Origin: an uncultured Oscillospiraceae bacterium | GTDB taxonomy: Bacteria; Bacillota; Clostridia; Oscillospirales; Oscillospiraceae | Direction: 5' to 3' | DNA length: 64,000 bases | Assembly: GCA_900764755.1 (NCBI GenBank) | Contig: CAAFPE010000067.1 | Coordinates: 13,001 to 77,000 of the forward strand | Shown here: positions 61,045 through 64,000 of the stretch, piece after piece | Layout of the letters: each line of letters starts with the position of its first letter | How positions within the stretch are numbered: the stretch's first letter is position 1 | The notes under the pieces: model-generated | Told to the model about the DNA's origin: nothing | Seen by the model: only the letters and a program-made list of their open reading frames with translations | The model's database searches: none | Made by a program: the position numbers and the translations under genes

Positions 61045-61914
61045 TCAGGTGGTGGAGGGGGCTGCCCCCAGGCTGTTTGCCGGAGGATAACCGCACAGGC
61101 TGCTGTGGGGGCTCCGGAGGTAGAAGGCGTAGTGCGCCGTGCCGCCGGAGCCTTGGCTGTCGTCCCACTGGGCGGTGACCTCATAGATATATCCGCCCGG
61201 CTTCAGCTGGAGGGTGTTTCCGTCGAACGCGCAGGGCTCCGCCTCTGCGTCGGGGTCGGACCAGTGGGCGTCGCTCCAGCAGCGGATGTCCGTGATGGAG
61301 CCGGGCTCCGCCTGGAAGCGCAGGACGGCGGTTTCCTCCTCTGTCTCCAGGGGCAGAAGGAACTCCTGGCAGTCCAGTGGGTGGGCGCTGTCCGATGCGA
61401 CGCCCTCCCATGACCCGCCAAGGGCCTGCCACTGCCAGGAGTAGGTCCCCAGAAGCGCACCGGCGGCGGTATCGCCGCAGATCACCGTCAGGGCCGGCGG
61501 CTCCTTCAGAAGGCGGGGGGCGTTATCTGCGGCCAGCAGCCCGTTGGCATACCGCGCCAGGGCTTCACAGGAGTCATGCTCCGTCCGGTATCCCACCCCG
61601 TCCAGAATCAGGAAGGGGCTGGACGCGGTGACCGTGGTCTGTGTGCCGTCCTCCAGTTCCAGAGTGAAGTCTGCGGCCTGCCCCGCGTACTCAGTGTAGG
61701 AGGGATCTGCCTCATAGAGGGTAACCTCCTGCAAAAGCTCCGCCAGACGGTCCGTGTCCTGGATCAGGACCGTCAGATCGGGGGGCGACAGGCGGACAGA
61801 GGCGGAGCGGATCTCCGCTCCGGTCAGCTCCCAAAAGGGCTTCTTTTGACCGGAGCAGCCGGACAGACCCATCACACAGGCCAGCGCCAGAAGAAGGAAG
61901 GGGGCTTTTTTCAT
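61045..61914 (-). CDS. Lipoprotein of unknown function
   Basis: A 289-residue lipoprotein: MKKAPF, a hydrophobic core and lipobox LGLSGCSGQ with Cys about 20. The mature part is rich in beta-like segments (DFTLELEDGTQTTVTAS, YIYEVTAQWDDSQG) with no catalytic motif. A repeated pattern of Trp-containing segments lies in the second half. The start follows AAGGAGA on the minus strand. It converges with the ABC ATPase gene (31-nt gap) and diverges from the LTA-synthase-like gene. The function is unknown. Confidence 0.75.
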   Translation of the reverse strand: MKKAPFLLLALACVMGLSGCSGQKKPFWELTGAEIRSASVRLSPPDLTVLIQDTDRLAELLQEVTLYEADPSYTEYAGQAADFTLELEDGTQTTVTASSPFLILDGVGYRTEHDSCEALARYANGLLAADNAPRLLKEPPALTVICGDTAAGALLGTYSWQWQALGGSWEGVASDSAHPLDCQEFLLPLETEEETAVLRFQAEPGSITDIRCWSDAHWSDPDAEAEPCAFDGNTLQLKPGGYIYEVTAQWDDSQGSGGTAHYAFYLRSPHSSLCGYPPANSLGAAPSTT

Positions 61915-62053
61915 GGGAACGATCTCCTTTCTTGCTCAATCTGCTTGTATGAATTTAGACGGCGGAGAGAGGAAAAGGTTCCCGATCCATCCTGGCTCCT
62001 GCCTGAAATACTCCAATGTTTTGCAAGAAACAGCCCATAATGGGAGGCTCCCT

Positions 62054-62082
62054 TTGACAAGCGGAGAAAAATCGTGTAAAAT
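62054..62082 (+). promoter_or_regulatory. Promoter of second LTA-synthase-like gene
   Basis: TTGACA (62054-62059), a 17-nt spacer and TAAAAT (62077-62082). Confidence 0.75.
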
Positions 62083-62121
62083 AAGCACCTTGTAAAATCC
62101 AAGTAAAACAGGAGCGCTGAT

Positions 62122-63918
62122 ATGATGGTGAAAAAAGCTGTGATCCGCCGGAAGGAGCTGCCCTGCCGGCTGCTGCGGGCGGCCCTCTATCTGCTGCCCC
62201 CCGTCACTGCCTTTTATTTGATGCAGTTCCTCTATGGAGCCTGGCCCTGGCAGACGGCTCCGGGGGCGGCTCTGGCCAATATGATCTGCGTGGGGGCCCT
62301 CTATTTTCTGATGTGCGGGCTTACTGGGCGGCCGGCGGTGTGCTGTGTGCTCCTCCATGTCCTGTGTGGGCTGTGGGGGACGGCCAACTACTTTGTGGCT
62401 CTGTACCGGGGCAGCCCGGTCCTTCCCTGGGACCTGACGGCTCTGGGAACCGCTGCGGCGGTGTCCGGGAGCTATTCCTACCGCCCTACCTGGCAGATGG
62501 CGGCGGGGCTTGTGCTGATCGTGGGGCTGATCTGGCTGCTGCGGGGGCGCGCCTGGACAGGGCGGAGCGGCCTGCGGGCTCGGGTGGTCTGCCTGCTGGC
62601 AGGGACGCTGTGCCTGGTCCCGGTGGTCCGGCCGGAGCAGCTGGGGGCCTTCGGTGTGAAAACAGATGTGTGGGACCAGGCGGGGGCCTACCGCACCGGC
62701 GGGGCGCTGGCGGTCTTTCTGCGGAACATAGAGTTCATGCAGGTGGAGGAGCCGGAGGACATGACCCCACAGCGTCTGGGGCAGATCCTGGATCAGGTGG
62801 TTCCCGAGGAACCGGCTGCGGTGGAGGTGGAGCGCCCCAATATCGTGGCCATTATGAACGAATCCTGGGCTGATTTTGAGGAGTTCGGGAATTTGTCCCT
62901 CAGTGAGAGCGTCACCGACACCTTCCGCACCCTGGACAACGGAGTGTGGGGGCACGCCTATACCTCGGTGTTTGGAGCGGGGACCAGCGCCAGTGAATTT
63001 GAGTTTCTCACCGGGAATTCCATGGCCTTCCTGCCCTCAGGGAGCATCCCCTATCAGCAGTACATCCTGGACGACGCCCCCTCTATGGCCTCGCTCCTGC
63101 GGGAGGCGGGGTACCGCACCCTGGCGTTCCATCCGGGGGAGCGGACCTCCTGGCAGCGGGACCGGGCCTATCCCCGGCTGGGCTTCGACCAGTTCAAGTG
63201 CGGGGAGGACATGGATGTGCCCCAGCGCATGGAGCACGGCTATGTCAGCGACTGCTCCGACTTTGAGCAGATCATATGGGAGTTTGAGCACAAGGCGGAG
63301 GGGGAGCCCCTGTTTCTGTTTAACGTGACCATCCAGAACCATGGCAGCTATACTGCGGAGAACTACCCCGCCCGGGTGCAGCTGACAGATGCGCCGGGGA
63401 AATATCCCATGGCGGAGCAGTATCTGACCCTGGCCAATGAGACGGACCGGGCCTTTCAGCAGCTGATCGACTACTTCTCCCAGCAGGCGGAGCCCACCAT
63501 CCTGGTGATGTTCGGGGACCACCAGCCCTCGGTGGAGCAGGAGTTCCTGGACTTGGCCTATGGGGTGCGGCAGGAGGACATGACCATGGAGCAGTACATG
63601 GGTCGGTTCCGGGTGCCCTTTGTGCTGTGGGCCAACTACCCTGTGGAGTGGGACGGCCCGGAGGAGACCAGTCTGAATTTTTTGGGGCAGTACCTGCTGC
63701 GGTATGCCGGGATCGAGGGAGATTCCTATGGGTCCTTCCTGTGGGACCTGCAAAAGACGATGCCTGCCCTCACCTTTGTGGGCTACACCGACGCCCTGGG
63801 GGAGGCATACAGCCATCTGGAGACCAACGCCTATACCGGGAGGATCGAGGATTACCAGCGGATGCAGTATGACCGCCTGTTTGACGGCGGCGCGGCAGCC
63901 GCCCTCTATCAGGGATAA
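62122..63918 (+). CDS. LTA synthase family protein, second copy
   Basis: A 598-residue paralogue of the 28679 gene with the same layout: about five N-terminal membrane helices, then a sulfatase-like extracytoplasmic domain. NIVAIMNESWADFEEF carries the metal-binding Glu, VFGAGTSASEFEFLTGN the catalytic Thr, NVTIQNHGSY a conserved active-site strand and VMFGDHQPSVEQ the Asp-His pair. The two copies share order and motifs but differ clearly, so this is an old duplication. ATG 62122 follows CAGGAG. Confidence 0.9.
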   Translation: MMVKKAVIRRKELPCRLLRAALYLLPPVTAFYLMQFLYGAWPWQTAPGAALANMICVGALYFLMCGLTGRPAVCCVLLHVLCGLWGTANYFVALYRGSPVLPWDLTALGTAAAVSGSYSYRPTWQMAAGLVLIVGLIWLLRGRAWTGRSGLRARVVCLLAGTLCLVPVVRPEQLGAFGVKTDVWDQAGAYRTGGALAVFLRNIEFMQVEEPEDMTPQRLGQILDQVVPEEPAAVEVERPNIVAIMNESWADFEEFGNLSLSESVTDTFRTLDNGVWGHAYTSVFGAGTSASEFEFLTGNSMAFLPSGSIPYQQYILDDAPSMASLLREAGYRTLAFHPGERTSWQRDRAYPRLGFDQFKCGEDMDVPQRMEHGYVSDCSDFEQIIWEFEHKAEGEPLFLFNVTIQNHGSYTAENYPARVQLTDAPGKYPMAEQYLTLANETDRAFQQLIDYFSQQAEPTILVMFGDHQPSVEQEFLDLAYGVRQEDMTMEQYMGRFRVPFVLWANYPVEWDGPEETSLNFLGQYLLRYAGIEGDSYGSFLWDLQKTMPALTFVGYTDALGEAYSHLETNAYTGRIEDYQRMQYDRLFDGGAAAALYQG

Positions 63919-64000
63919 CGATAAAAGGACCGCCGCCGCCTTTGCCGCGGCGGGCCCTTGGGGGTGATTGTGGCAGGGGGGCCCTCAGCCAGCCTATCCA

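Overview
The window looks like the chromosome of a high-GC, spore-forming anaerobic Firmicute of the Oscillospiraceae type (Flavonifractor/Pseudoflavonifractor-like). This is inferred from a bacterial V-type ATPase operon, SpmA/SpmB spore maturation proteins, rubrerythrin, a TatD-linked radical SAM protein, an AbrB-type regulator with a zinc-ribbon tail, two LTA-synthase-like enzymes and strong Shine-Dalgarno sites. No rRNA, tRNA or CRISPR array was found.

Layout. 1-3.7 kb: the end of an ECF sigma gene with its anti-sigma partner, a lipoprotein, TatD plus its radical SAM partner, and a thioesterase. 4.1-13.1 kb: a nine-gene V-ATPase operon (ntpF-I-K-E-C-G-A-B-D order), with a small inverted-repeat insertion between ntpE and ntpC. 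13.0-22.9 kb: an AT-richer integrated element of about 9.9 kb. It carries a NYN nuclease, a serine recombinase, an EF-hand lipoprotein with small (partly secreted) peptides, a possible regulator, an excisionase-like protein, a Dam-type methylase and a tyrosine integrase. 23.2-31 kb: rubrerythrin under a Fur/PerR-like box, YitT, an amino-acid ABC transporter, alanine racemase and an LTA-synthase-like enzyme. 31.3-36.6 kb: a DUF1934 gene with a 197-bp tandem repeat at its 3' end, argS, Nudix, a methyltransferase and rsmI. 36.7-45.8 kb: abrB, spmAB, a CmpB-type permease, AlaX, HPr/Enzyme I, a SpoU methyltransferase, and an ECF sigma with an RsgI/PepSY anti-sigma. 46-52.2 kb: amidohydrolase, SDR, a Crp/Fnr regulator and a thioredoxin/CcdA/TlpA thiol-redox operon. 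52.3-61 kb: a binding-protein/kinase/response-regulator trio divergent from an Fbp/Pot-like ABC transporter. 61-64 kb: a lipoprotein and a second LTA-synthase-like gene.

The most striking observation is that the mobile element is integrated inside the 3' end of ntpD, the V-ATPase central rotor subunit. A 16-bp core (13006-13021) is repeated at 22904-22919. The element supplies a replacement C-terminus (about 29 residues) and a new terminator. The ancestral 3' end and its terminator are stranded about 9.9 kb downstream. Paired 25-bp arm repeats sit just inside both ends. Other candidates for new biology are a hairpin-dense 300-bp non-coding region on the element, a structured leader before the NYN gene, paired Crp/Fnr-like sites placed identically before two promoters flanking the regulator gene, and an ABC ATPase with a roughly 120-residue insertion between Walker A and the signature motif.
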